Source: CAVQCT01 sp964371785 (GTDB lineage Bacteria; Zixibacteria; MSB-5A5; GN15; FEB-12). From it: 64,000 nt of DNA. The stretch is from contig CAYJOL010000003.1 of NCBI GenBank assembly GCA_964371785.1, positions 124,001 to 188,000 on the forward strand, given 5' to 3'. The notes beneath the pieces are model-generated. The model was given only the letters and a program-made list of their open reading frames with translations, searched no databases and was not told the DNA's origin. The position numbers and the translations under genes were made by a program. Below, in pieces: positions 9,947 to 18,782 of the stretch (position 1 is its first letter; the number at the start of each line of letters is the position of its first letter).

Positions 9947-10180
9947 TCAGAACATATACTCCACCAGCCGGACCAGATCGCCGATATCAACCTGAGCATC
10001 GCCGTTCATGTCGGCGGCCCTCACATAATCTGGCGCCGCACCATCGGCGAAAAAGAATTCCACCATCGCCACAAGGTCAGAGATATCAATAGCGTAGTCG
10101 AGGTTGAAATCTCCTGACCGATGGCCGATCATGGCCACCTGGCCCTCGAACGTAAATGGTTCACCATCGGTATATTGCCC
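9947..10180. repeat. 234-bp perfect direct repeat, copy 1
   Basis: Every base from 9947 to 10180 matches 11961-12194 (offset 2014). The unit covers the stop codon and the last 78 codons, including both dockerin-like loops. Similarity continues with scattered mismatches to about 10240 and then falls to ordinary paralogue level. Confidence 0.93.
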
Positions 10181-11755
10181 CGTTATAGTGTAAGGATATG
10201 ACGCGCTGTCCCAGAGCAGGCCGTAGTGGTCGAGGAAATTATTGATGGGGAGATACAATCTTGTTGCCGGACCGACAAATCCCGGAACTGTACTCGGAAC
10301 TTGTACAGAATCAAAGCCTCCATCTCCGTTTACGATAAGAGAATTTGGATCGATCGACCTGCCAGAACCTCCCAGCTCATCAAAACCGATGGTAAAACAG
10401 ATATCGAAGGGACTAACAGAGTTTGCCATACACTGGTAGACTGGCTCGGGGATGACTTCTACCCTTTGCATCGCCGGCAGGAAGTTTCTGCCTGCAGGCA
10501 GTATCGATCTCAGCACTGCAATCGAATTGAGGTGATCCGAACCTGACCCTGCGCCCATGACGAAGAGCACTGACTGGCTGTCAGCAGGATTGAATGTAAT
10601 TGGGCCATAGGATGCTAACATCCGCACGTCTCCCCAAAGAGTGTCGATGTCGCCGGTACCTTCAACGGGATCGCCCGGGAAAGCGAATCTGGTGCCATTT
10701 GGCAACGGTTGGCCGAGCCGGGTCAAGCCACGCATAGCGTTGTAGCACCATAAAGGATCCCACGGACCGTTTGGGTCAAGGACCTCGAAGGAACTCATTT
10801 TGAGATTACGATATCCTTTCTGCCTATGGCCATCGAAGTATGCAGCGCTGCCTATCGACTTCACCACCGGACCGTAGATCATCTTGAATCCAACTGCGGG
10901 CGGTGACGAACCATAGTGAAGATCGAAATTCGTACGGTTGTAACAAAAGATGTCATTGGCTAGGGTATCGCATCCTGCCACGTCATCCATCATAAAGCCC
11001 ACGTCTGCATCGGCCCAAAGTGAGATATAGAAGGAATCGACTTCATTACCGCCGCGGTTATATAGTTTAAACCGGAACCAGATCAGGTTATCCGTGGCTG
11101 AGCTCGTAAGCTGGTCTTCCCACACGGTCTGCTGGACTTCTATGCCAAGAAGGTTTGTGCTGCCAGCTTCATGGCTGTGCTGAGAGGGATCTGCGTCATT
11201 GTAGACTGTCCATAGCATGCGATCACCGAGGAGAAGCGGACGTCCCTCTGGATCAACCGGAGCCCCCTGCTCCACAGGCCAATTCAGGTAATCCGCATTA
11301 GGGTTGCCTTCGAGACTGTCTCGGTACAGTTTGTAAACTTTGAATGCTGGTCTGTCTGACTGGTAAGTACCCCCCGCCATAGGGCCAGGGACAAATTCAT
11401 CTTCATAGTATGCGAGCGCCAGACAGGGTAGCCCATCAATCTTCCCCCCCAACCACAGCCCAGCGGCATAAAGGGGCGAGTGAAAGGCCGCACTGTCAGT
11501 GTTGTTCCTGATCGATGCAGTGTCGACAAAGGGATACCATGTACCGTAATATCTACGGAATACATTTGCCACGTCACGACCGAACGTCCCATGATTGGTC
11601 ACAAACATCATCAGCCGATTTGCGTCGATAATGGTCAGGTTGTCAACACCCTTGCCGACATCACTAAACACATAACCGTCGGGAGGTGCGGCCAGTATCG
11701 CGGAAGCCGCCAACATGCAGCCCATCAATAGACAGCATACCAAAAATCGAAACAC
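9947..11755 (-). CDS. Exported protein of the NHGNFGRDL family with dockerin-like C-terminus (second copy)
   Basis: This paralogue of its two neighbours has 602 residues. The start is GTG, chosen because AAGGAGG sits six bases before it and a signal peptide follows (MFRFLVCCLLMGCMLAASA). The conserved domain covers residues about 30-440 (FVTNHGTFGRDV, SPLYAAGLWLGG, FVPGPMAGG, DYLNWPVEQGAP, SLWADADVGFMMDDV). It is the most diverged copy: GYDYGTW has become RRYYGTW, and the DPDLGGAGDD motif is altered. The C-terminus has the two dockerin-like calcium loops (DFNLDYAIDISDL and ADMNGDAQVDIGDL). The last 78 codons are base-for-base identical to those of the gene ending at 11961. The function is unknown; the product is probably secreted or surface-bound. 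Confidence 0.8.
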   Translation of the reverse strand: MFRFLVCCLLMGCMLAASAILAAPPDGYVFSDVGKGVDNLTIIDANRLMMFVTNHGTFGRDVANVFRRYYGTWYPFVDTASIRNNTDSAAFHSPLYAAGLWLGGKIDGLPCLALAYYEDEFVPGPMAGGTYQSDRPAFKVYKLYRDSLEGNPNADYLNWPVEQGAPVDPEGRPLLLGDRMLWTVYNDADPSQHSHEAGSTNLLGIEVQQTVWEDQLTSSATDNLIWFRFKLYNRGGNEVDSFYISLWADADVGFMMDDVAGCDTLANDIFCYNRTNFDLHYGSSPPAVGFKMIYGPVVKSIGSAAYFDGHRQKGYRNLKMSSFEVLDPNGPWDPLWCYNAMRGLTRLGQPLPNGTRFAFPGDPVEGTGDIDTLWGDVRMLASYGPITFNPADSQSVLFVMGAGSGSDHLNSIAVLRSILPAGRNFLPAMQRVEVIPEPVYQCMANSVSPFDICFTIGFDELGGSGRSIDPNSLIVNGDGGFDSVQVPSTVPGFVGPATRLYLPINNFLDHYGLLWDSASYPYTITGQYTDGEPFTFEGQVAMIGHRSGDFNLDYAIDISDLVAMVEFFFADGAAPDYVRAADMNGDAQVDIGDLVRLVEYMF

Positions 11756-11808
11756 TTCAACCCTCCTTTAATAATCCCATTAGATCCTTAATCCGCAATC
11801 CGACCAAC

Positions 11809-11836
11809 AATATAGGGTCGACTGCTGAATTGCCAG
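11809..11836 (-). promoter_or_regulatory. Probable promoter for the 9947-11755 gene
   Basis: On the reverse strand CTGGCA (11831-11836), 16 bases, then TATATT (11809-11814). The -10 and the spacing are the same as for the two sister genes. The -35 matches TTGACA at four of six positions, so this promoter should be the weakest of the three. Confidence 0.55.
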
Positions 11837-11960
11837 GACATGATCGACTCGCCGGTCTCTTACCGAGCGTACAATTACACTTAGTTTGTTTGCCTTTCGA
11901 GCGAAAAGAAAAAAACGAAGATTCCGTTCCTTTCTTTCCAAAAAACTATGGTCAAAAACT

Positions 11961-12194
11961 TCAGAACATATACTCCACCAGCCGGACCAGATCGCCGATA
12001 TCAACCTGAGCATCGCCGTTCATGTCGGCGGCCCTCACATAATCTGGCGCCGCACCATCGGCGAAAAAGAATTCCACCATCGCCACAAGGTCAGAGATAT
12101 CAATAGCGTAGTCGAGGTTGAAATCTCCTGACCGATGGCCGATCATGGCCACCTGGCCCTCGAACGTAAATGGTTCACCATCGGTATATTGCCC
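11961..12194. repeat. 234-bp perfect direct repeat, copy 2
   Basis: Identical to 9947-10180. It covers the stop codon and the last 78 codons of the upstream paralogue. The flanking intergenic bases differ between copies, so the identity stops at the coding end. Confidence 0.93.
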
Positions 12195-13763
12195 GGTTAT
12201 GGTGTACGGATAGGAGGCGCTGTCCCAGAGCAGGCCGTAGTGCTCGAGGAAATCAGTAACCGGAATGTATAGCTGAGTCACGTTACCTGTAAAGCCCGGA
12301 GCTGAGGTGGCAGTGTGAATGGAATCAAAACTGCAAAGCGAGTTCACGCACAGGGTGCTGTAATCGAACTCTTTGCCGAAATTCCCGTTCTCGTCATAGC
12401 CGAGATTCACACAAATATCCATCGGCTCGATACTGTTCAGCATTACCTGACGGACCGGTTCCGGATCAATATTTGCCTTCATGACGATAGGCAGTGGAGC
12501 CTGGCCATACTCGAGATATTCTTTCACCACTTCAATAGAATTGAGGCGATCCGTACCTGTGCCGACCGCCATTTTGATAAGCACGTATTGACTGTCACCG
12601 GGATTGAAAGTAATTGGTCCGAATGTTCCCATCATTCGTTTGTCTTTCGGGTTGGTGTCCAGCTCGCCCGTACCCGCGACAGGATCTCCGGGTACAGCGT
12701 ACTTCGTTCCATTGGGCAGTGGGAGACCATCGCGCGTCAGACCCCGCATATAGTTGTAGGTTTCGACCGAGTAATCGGGATCGGTTCCGTTGATGTAGAG
12801 CTGGAACGACGACATGGTCAAGTTCTTGAAGCCGGGAACCTGATGACCATCGAAATAACCCGTGTCATTGACCGAGGGGACGACCGGGCCGAACAGCATC
12901 TTGAAGCCGGTCACAGGCGGTGTGCTGCCGTACTGCAAATCACTGTTGGTTGCGTTGTAGCAGAAGAAACTTCCAGCAAGGGTATCACACCCCACGAGGT
13001 CATCGCCCGCTCCGCCAAGATCCGGATCGCTCCAGAGGGAAATGTAGAAATCCTGGATAGTATTTCCACCGCGGTTATACAGTTTGTACTGAATCCAGAT
13101 CAGGTTGTCCTGCGGCGTGCTGGAGATGTGTGACGCCCAGACTGTCTGCTGGATCTCGACACCGAGCGGTGAGGTTGATCCCGCGTTGTTCATATGATGC
13201 GAAAGATTCGCGTCGTTGTACACTGACCAAAGCATTTGGTCGCCCAGCATCAGAGGATTGCCGGACTCATCGAGCGGCGCCCCCTGATCGACCGGCCAAT
13301 TGAGGTAATCCGAGTTCGGATTCCCCGCAAGGCTGTCTCGATAGAGCTTGTATACTTTGAATTCGGGCCGGTCAGATTGAAAGGTGCCATCAGACATCGG
13401 TCCTGGAACAAATTCATCATCATACTCAGCGATCGCCAGCCGAATCTGACCGTCGACCAGACCTCCTATCCACAGGCCGGCCGCATAGAGCGGGGAAGTG
13501 GTATTGGTGCCGTTTTGAATCGAAGCTATGTCGGTAAAGGGATAGAACGTCCCATAGTCATAGCCGAACAGGCCGGACAGATCTCTGCCGAAATTGCCGT
13601 GATTCGTGACAAACATGAGGATAAGATTATCATCGATAAACGTCGTGTTATCCATGATTTTGTACTCCGCCGTGACCGCTTGATCATCCGGTGGCAGGGC
13701 CTGAGTTGAAAGCGCGATGAAAACAAGCAGAAACAACAGGAGCAGAACTCGGACGTGAGACAT
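11961..13763 (-). CDS. Exported protein of the NHGNFGRDL family with dockerin-like C-terminus (third copy)
   Basis: The 600-residue product has a signal peptide (MSHVRVLLLLFLLVFIALS). The ATG at 13763 is chosen over the upstream GTG at 13781 because AAGGAGG lies six bases ahead of it. The conserved domain (FVTNHGNFGRDLSGLFGYDY, SPLYAAGLWIGG, DYLNWPVDQGAP, SLWSDPDLGGAGDDLVGCD, YAVPGDPVAGTGELD) is closest to the 7920-9743 copy in its middle part. Its last 78 codons, however, are identical to the 9947-11755 copy. This mosaic pattern points to gene conversion. Two dockerin-like calcium loops end the protein. The function is unknown. It has its own promoter at 13817-13844. Confidence 0.8.
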   Translation of the reverse strand: MSHVRVLLLLFLLVFIALSTQALPPDDQAVTAEYKIMDNTTFIDDNLILMFVTNHGNFGRDLSGLFGYDYGTFYPFTDIASIQNGTNTTSPLYAAGLWIGGLVDGQIRLAIAEYDDEFVPGPMSDGTFQSDRPEFKVYKLYRDSLAGNPNSDYLNWPVDQGAPLDESGNPLMLGDQMLWSVYNDANLSHHMNNAGSTSPLGVEIQQTVWASHISSTPQDNLIWIQYKLYNRGGNTIQDFYISLWSDPDLGGAGDDLVGCDTLAGSFFCYNATNSDLQYGSTPPVTGFKMLFGPVVPSVNDTGYFDGHQVPGFKNLTMSSFQLYINGTDPDYSVETYNYMRGLTRDGLPLPNGTKYAVPGDPVAGTGELDTNPKDKRMMGTFGPITFNPGDSQYVLIKMAVGTGTDRLNSIEVVKEYLEYGQAPLPIVMKANIDPEPVRQVMLNSIEPMDICVNLGYDENGNFGKEFDYSTLCVNSLCSFDSIHTATSAPGFTGNVTQLYIPVTDFLEHYGLLWDSASYPYTITGQYTDGEPFTFEGQVAMIGHRSGDFNLDYAIDISDLVAMVEFFFADGAAPDYVRAADMNGDAQVDIGDLVRLVEYMF

Positions 13764-13816
13764 ACGAGACCTCCTTCGCACATGATCTTGAGATAAGTGT
13801 AACTGTTAATACTATC

Positions 13817-13844
13817 AATATAGGCCGAAGCGGAGATATGTCAA
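13817..13844 (-). promoter_or_regulatory. Sigma-70-type promoter for the 11961-13763 gene
   Basis: On the reverse strand TTGACA (13839-13844), 16 bases, TATATT (13817-13822), about 55 bases ahead of the ATG. This is the same arrangement as at 9798-9825. Confidence 0.75.
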
Positions 13845-13913
13845 GTAATCATGGATTGCATGGTCGACAGGAGAAGATTCACGGGATGTAAGTGGACGGA
13901 TGAGTAGAGAAAA

Positions 13914-14564
13914 TCACATGAGGCCGAGCTCTTTGAGCTCTTTCTCGTAGCGGATTTTGAAAATCTTAACGACATTTTCCTTGTAGTTACCAACCAGAGT
14001 GAGGCTTCCGAACTTATTTTCCGCCTTACATTTAAGAAAATGTTCCTTGTCCCGGTAGCCAATGATTTCGGCTGGATTTCCCATCACGATCGCATAGGGC
14101 GGGACGCTCTTGGTCACGACCGAGCCCATACCGACAATAGCACCTTCGCCGATTTCAATCCCCGGCAAGATTATCACCTTGGCGCCGATCCAGACGAAAT
14201 CGCGGATGATTACCGGTTTGAGGTCGGCGTTGGCGTCGTATGGTATGCACTCTGAATTGAGGTACCGGTGTTGCCAGGTCCAGAGAGTGCAGTTCATCCC
14301 GAACCCGGAGTTCACACCGACATAGAGTCCGCCGATGGTGTTGAAATTGCAGCCCCGGAGAATCATCACCCGGTCTTTGAGCACAACCCGCGACGGCATA
14401 TTGATGCGCACGTCCGGGTCGATGCGAACATCCTTGCCGTACTCTCTGAACTGCTCGGGACGGAGGCGGAGACGAAGATTCTCTTCCTGATTGAACTTAT
14501 CCCACTGCCAGGCCACAAAGCGATAGAGTTTGGTCTTGCCGAATATTTTCTTGACGATACTCAT
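13914..14564 (-). CDS. Acyltransferase of the left-handed beta-helix (hexapeptide) family
   Basis: This is a probable sugar O-acetyltransferase of the WcaF/MaaT kind, transferring an acetyl group from acetyl-CoA to a sugar of the polysaccharide. Hexapeptide repeats run from about residue 50 to 180 (VRINMPSRVVLKDRVMI, IGAKVIILPGIEIGEGAIVG, GSVVTKSVPPYAIVMGNPAEI). The frame is open to 14675. ATG 14564 is preferred because a promoter-like pair (14601-14629) lies inside the longer frame and the first 37 residues of that frame look non-coding. No clear ribosome site is seen at either start. It is the first reverse-strand gene on the edge of the polysaccharide locus and is transcribed separately from its neighbours. 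Confidence 0.85.
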   Translation of the reverse strand: MSIVKKIFGKTKLYRFVAWQWDKFNQEENLRLRLRPEQFREYGKDVRIDPDVRINMPSRVVLKDRVMILRGCNFNTIGGLYVGVNSGFGMNCTLWTWQHRYLNSECIPYDANADLKPVIIRDFVWIGAKVIILPGIEIGEGAIVGMGSVVTKSVPPYAIVMGNPAEIIGYRDKEHFLKCKAENKFGSLTLVGNYKENVVKIFKIRYEKELKELGLM

Positions 14565-14600
14565 AACGTTGCACTCAAGCCGGTTGACTCCCGACGAAAG

Positions 14601-14629
14601 AATATACCGTCCACGAAATGGAGCGGCAA
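14601..14629 (-). promoter_or_regulatory. Probable promoter for the hexapeptide acyltransferase
   Basis: On the reverse strand TTGCCG (14624-14629), 17 bases, TATATT (14601-14606), about 37 bases ahead of ATG 14564. The -10 is the same hexamer as in the three dockerin-tailed genes, and the -35 matches four of six. Confidence 0.45.
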
Positions 14630-14822
14630 CTTGTTTTATATATCGACGATTCTGTCTGAGAGTCCAGCGTCTCATGATAGCCAGAATCAGTGAATGCCTG
14701 GAAAACTAATTTGGGCCTTACTGGGGAAACATCCGATGTTGTCTGACGCGAGCCCGTTTAATACCCTGCGAACGGTCCAACGAATCCTGCGTTGTTTATC
14801 CCTTGGAAAAACTAAGAATTAA

Positions 14823-17603
14823 CTACGGTACGATAACGATTTTACCCTTGTATGAAGTTCCTTCGATATACCAAAGATAGACACCCACAGCTACGGGATT
14901 GCCGGATGCGTTCTTGCCATCCCATACATACTGTCCGCTCAGATTGGTCGGATGAAGCACTGTTTCTCCCGCCGAAGTCTGAATCAGCAGGTCAACCGGT
15001 CCGGAAGGGAGGATGAATGTAACCGTCTCGCCCTGGATGAAACTGACCGGATTTGGATAGGCAATATATTCGCTGGTCGCCGCGACTGTAAACTGCACGG
15101 CGTCCGAATATGGATAGTTGTTCACTTTAACGCGCCAGTAGTATGACTGTGTGGGGGTAAGCGCCGAGTCTACTTCCCAGTAAGTGAAGTTCTGATAGCT
15201 CTGTGGCACAGCCGGTGAGGTTGCCACCAGAGGATCGAAAGACGCATTCTCCGCGACTTCGAAGTAATACTCGTTGGTTCCCGTGGCGGTGATGTTACGA
15301 GCCGAGAGAACCGGGTGAGTCGAAGTTACTGTGACGCCGTCGTTCGGTACGAATTCCGTGACGATCGTATCCGCCGGGTCGGTGCCGGTGGTGTCGCCTG
15401 AAGGCAGCGACGTACTGGATATGGCAGTCGCGATATTAGACAACGACGACGGGTTCATCCCGTCGTCGTATGTCTTGATTCCTACATAGTATCTCGTGTC
15501 GGGCGTCAGGTTGGCCAGCACGGTCGACTGAGCAGTGCCCGAAACCGCCGGGAGCGGCGGATTCGTCATGCTGTCGGTAATGGCATCGAAGTTGGCATCG
15601 GTGATACTCGATTGCGAATACTTGATGCTATAGAATGTCGCCGTGCCGGCGGCGCCGTCATCGCCGGACGAGGTCCAGGCCAAATTGATTCTGCCTTCGC
15701 CGCTGCCGGTAACAGAGCTAAGGTCATTGATCTGGCCGGGAGGAGTAGTATCCGTATTGCCGGTCGTGTTGGTAAGCTGCAGCGCGATTCCGGCAGTGGT
15801 CGGCGTGACCGCGATTGTCTGGCTGATCTGATCGGCATCTTTCACAGCGGAGATAGTGAAGCTGTTGTAGGACGTCGAGTCAGTTGCGGTTCTCGATTCG
15901 AACCAGTATGACACCGGGGCGCTGAACACACCAGCTGAATTAGTGAGGCCGGAGGCAACCTGATGATTATAGGCGTTGCGAATGGTCACCGTGGCGCCCG
16001 GAATCACCGTACTGTTGATGCCGCGAACGGTTATTCTCAGAGTCCGCTGAATGCTGATATCTGCCGTACCACCCGTGGCGAATGTAATGTCGTTGTAGGC
16101 GGTTCCGTTCTGATAAACAATATCCCGCGCCGTATTCTCGCTACAATCCCAGTTATTCCCAAGGTGTCCCAGGTGGAACGTCTCCGGGCTGTAACTCGGG
16201 GTAAGGAAGCCGAGCGTATCACCATTGAGCGTAATGCCGGGGCCGCCGCCGTTGATGTCACCCCATTTGATCAAGACGCCGTCGGATTCGATCTTGTTAT
16301 ACCGAACAATCAAAGTAGGGTCGTGCGGTGGCGCCGCTACATCGTCGCCCTCAAGCGTAACCGCATCGGCTACCACGCCTGACGTGTTGGATTTGGCGAT
16401 GATATGGTTGCGCTCGAAAATATTATATGAATTGGTGATATTCCAGGAATACCTGAAGGTGTGCACCTGCGAACCATACGCTGTGGTCGAACTCAGGTTG
16501 TCACCGGTGCAGATGAACGTATTGTCGTACACATGAAGATACCGGTTGCCGTAGCGAATACGGATGCCGTGAACCGGCAGACCATCGCCGTATTCAACGT
16601 TCGGTCCTTCGTGTACATCGACATAGTTGCTGTAGATCTCGACCGGTTTCGCGGCCGTGCCGTTACCGTACTCGATCAGGATACCACGGTTACCGCCACG
16701 GACGTTGCCGCTGGTGATCGTGTTATTGTAGATCTGAGTGCCGCCGTCCACGTGACGCAGCGCGATACCGTACGGATTCGACGTCGAGTTACAGAGGCCG
16801 CTGTATGACGTATAGAAGTCGTTACGCGCGTCGGTCTGTATCTGACAGTTATGAATCCGGACCAGGGCGAAGTCCGCACCGCCTTCACGACCCATCGCCG
16901 CGATACCCATATGTGGTCCGCCGTCGATAACGATGTCATGAATGTCAAAATGGTATGGTGCGTTATTGGTGGTAATTGTCGATGTGTACAGGTTGGTCAG
17001 CTTAATCACCGGCGCATCATAGTTACACCGGCTGGTAAACGCCGTAACGTCGCTATGATACCGCCCGCCGCTAACTTCGACATTCCAGGTGTACTGACCG
17101 CTGCCGTAGAGGGTGATACCGTTATATCCCTTCACTACGCAGTCGACATTTTCGAACAGTATGTTGTGTCCCATGACATCAATACACCGGTTGGCGTCAG
17201 CGGCCGCGTTGGAAGTGTTGTGAATCACGTGTCCGCCAACGACCTTGATGTTGTAAGGCATGTAGGCGTTGGAGCCGGTCAACCGGATGCCGACGTTGCC
17301 ATTTCCCCCGCCCTCACCGAATGAAATAGTGTCGTTGCCCAGATTGACGACGACATCGTGCAGCGCATTGCCGTAAACCGCCTGAAGAATAATCCCTCCG
17401 GTGGCGGAGTGCAGATTGCGACTGCCAAGTACCAGAGTGTCGACTTGTCCGCTGGTCATGCTGGTGGCGCTGAACGTATACGGCAGCGACGAAATCACAT
17501 GACGGGCGGCCTCAGACACGCCGGTTAAAGTCAAAAAGGCCAGTGTCACCAGCAAGACACCGGTGACAATTCCATGTCTTTTCGAACTGACCTTCACATT
17601 CAT
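14823..17603 (-). CDS. Secreted right-handed parallel beta-helix protein with Fn3-like domains and a FlgD/T9SS-like tail
   Basis: A signal peptide (about residues 1-33) leads into a parallel beta-helix at about 40-500, marked by N-and-G-rich short repeats (VVGGHVIHNTSNAA, NVEVSGGRYHSD, QIYNNTITSGNVRGGNRGI, VEIYSNYVDV). Such folds usually bind or cleave polysaccharides. An Ig-like insert (TVIPGATVTIRNA) lies near 510-590. Two Fn3-like modules follow at about 615-725 and 740-840 (SYYWRVKVNNYP), then a C-terminal FlgD-like sorting region (IAYPNPVSF, YVWDGKNASGNPVAVGVYLW). AAGGAGG stands four bases before the ATG. Only nine bases separate it from the deacetylase-like gene upstream, so the two form an operon. 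It may act on the exported polymer as a lyase or epimerase-like enzyme; catalytic residues cannot be assigned. Confidence 0.8.
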   Translation of the reverse strand: MNVKVSSKRHGIVTGVLLVTLAFLTLTGVSEAARHVISSLPYTFSATSMTSGQVDTLVLGSRNLHSATGGIILQAVYGNALHDVVVNLGNDTISFGEGGGNGNVGIRLTGSNAYMPYNIKVVGGHVIHNTSNAAADANRCIDVMGHNILFENVDCVVKGYNGITLYGSGQYTWNVEVSGGRYHSDVTAFTSRCNYDAPVIKLTNLYTSTITTNNAPYHFDIHDIVIDGGPHMGIAAMGREGGADFALVRIHNCQIQTDARNDFYTSYSGLCNSTSNPYGIALRHVDGGTQIYNNTITSGNVRGGNRGILIEYGNGTAAKPVEIYSNYVDVHEGPNVEYGDGLPVHGIRIRYGNRYLHVYDNTFICTGDNLSSTTAYGSQVHTFRYSWNITNSYNIFERNHIIAKSNTSGVVADAVTLEGDDVAAPPHDPTLIVRYNKIESDGVLIKWGDINGGGPGITLNGDTLGFLTPSYSPETFHLGHLGNNWDCSENTARDIVYQNGTAYNDITFATGGTADISIQRTLRITVRGINSTVIPGATVTIRNAYNHQVASGLTNSAGVFSAPVSYWFESRTATDSTSYNSFTISAVKDADQISQTIAVTPTTAGIALQLTNTTGNTDTTPPGQINDLSSVTGSGEGRINLAWTSSGDDGAAGTATFYSIKYSQSSITDANFDAITDSMTNPPLPAVSGTAQSTVLANLTPDTRYYVGIKTYDDGMNPSSLSNIATAISSTSLPSGDTTGTDPADTIVTEFVPNDGVTVTSTHPVLSARNITATGTNEYYFEVAENASFDPLVATSPAVPQSYQNFTYWEVDSALTPTQSYYWRVKVNNYPYSDAVQFTVAATSEYIAYPNPVSFIQGETVTFILPSGPVDLLIQTSAGETVLHPTNLSGQYVWDGKNASGNPVAVGVYLWYIEGTSYKGKIVIVP

Positions 17604-17612
17604 AATTCCTCC

Positions 17613-18782
17613 TTAACGGGTTCCCATATCCCGATAGATATACTTCTTGATTACATAATCCCGGTAGTCATTTGGATTACCGGTTTTGCCGTCCTCTGCG
17701 GCCTTAATGACGTTGTATGCCTCCCGGGCCGTCATGTAATGTAATCGGTACTTTTTCCCATCATTATACCGTTTTTCCACCTCCAAAAGCATTTTATCAA
17801 TGTTGTTGCCTAATATATTGTTATAACCATCATTTCGCAGGGTTGCGCCGTGAGTGAACGGCCGAACGAATACCCAGTTCGGTCTGCCCTTGACATGGAC
17901 ATTGGCTCTCAGCCACACCTCAAAACGGTGCAGACTGGTAGGTATTTCCCAGTACAGATTCCCGTCCTCGAAAGTCGGGTGAGTTTTGAAACGCCAATCC
18001 GACCAGTCGATCATGTATGACCCCTCGATAAGCATGAATTGCTCGGGCGACGGATGAAAGCCGACGGAGTCCTGGACGCCCGTATCATATGATTTTGGCT
18101 CAGTCGGGTCATCGACACAATAATAAATCTTGTTCACCAGTGACGGTTGCGCGGTCTGTCCCATGGCCGGGAAAGTAAGATCGGCATAGCAGCCGAGCCT
18201 CTGTAGAATGCTGATTTCGTCATCGACACCGCACATATCTCTTCCCTGATAGACGCGGGAATTATCCAGGGCCCAGTTGCCGTGAACAAACGCCCAATGG
18301 TCCTGACCGTCGGCGGAAATCAATGCCCCGTGTGCCTGCAGCGAGTCGAGGCCGTCGACAAACTTCTTATTCAGCGATTCGGAGTTATCACCGCGATGAT
18401 GCAGATGCACCTCGACGTCACCGTATCCTTCCCGGGACAGCTCGACAATACTATCGACTTCGTATCCACGGAACTGGTCGATCGGATAAAACCACGAATG
18501 CTGTAGTTTCACGCCATCAGCATCGATATGCTTATCCGCCAGGGCGCGATATCCGGTCATCCATTTATTCACAATATCGATATCCCCGCCCGGCTCCCAG
18601 TGGTCAACCACGACGAAGATGATGTCAGTCAAATCATCGGTGTTCGATCTGGTGGGACTGTTGGTCAGATAGTCTCCCAGCCAGATGAAGGCATTCATTT
18701 TGTATAGCTTGTAGGCCACCGTAGCACCGGCCGCTACCACAACCACCACAGCCAGCAAGAGAACAAATCTCAGATTTTTCAT
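17613..18782 (-). CDS. Membrane-anchored polysaccharide deacetylase-like protein
   Basis: The 389-residue product has an N-terminal membrane anchor (residues 4-24) and a soluble periplasmic part. Motifs recall a diverged NodB/polysaccharide deacetylase barrel: Asp60-His61-Trp62-Glu63-Pro64 after a hydrophobic strand, a histidine cluster at 126-129 (VEVHLHH), and HGNWALDNS from 167. The classical TFDD and HSxxH boxes are not exact, so the assignment is moderate. It could N- or O-deacylate the polymer made by this locus. It is the first gene of a two-gene reverse-strand unit with the beta-helix protein. No good promoter was recognised in the 290 bases upstream. Confidence 0.6.
   Translation of the reverse strand: MKNLRFVLLLAVVVVVAAGATVAYKLYKMNAFIWLGDYLTNSPTRSNTDDLTDIIFVVVDHWEPGGDIDIVNKWMTGYRALADKHIDADGVKLQHSWFYPIDQFRGYEVDSIVELSREGYGDVEVHLHHRGDNSESLNKKFVDGLDSLQAHGALISADGQDHWAFVHGNWALDNSRVYQGRDMCGVDDEISILQRLGCYADLTFPAMGQTAQPSLVNKIYYCVDDPTEPKSYDTGVQDSVGFHPSPEQFMLIEGSYMIDWSDWRFKTHPTFEDGNLYWEIPTSLHRFEVWLRANVHVKGRPNWVFVRPFTHGATLRNDGYNNILGNNIDKMLLEVEKRYNDGKKYRLHYMTAREAYNVIKAAEDGKTGNPNDYRDYVIKKYIYRDMGTR

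Noticed and set aside
11444..11452. Run of seven C in the second dockerin-tailed gene as a phase switch
   Set aside because: Seven bases is short and no length variation can be seen from one sequence. The G8 run in the ligase is a better candidate.
11886..11960. Possible terminator after the gene ending at 11961
   Set aside because: There is a T-rich stretch on the reverse strand, but only a four-to-six-base stem with a bulge can form.
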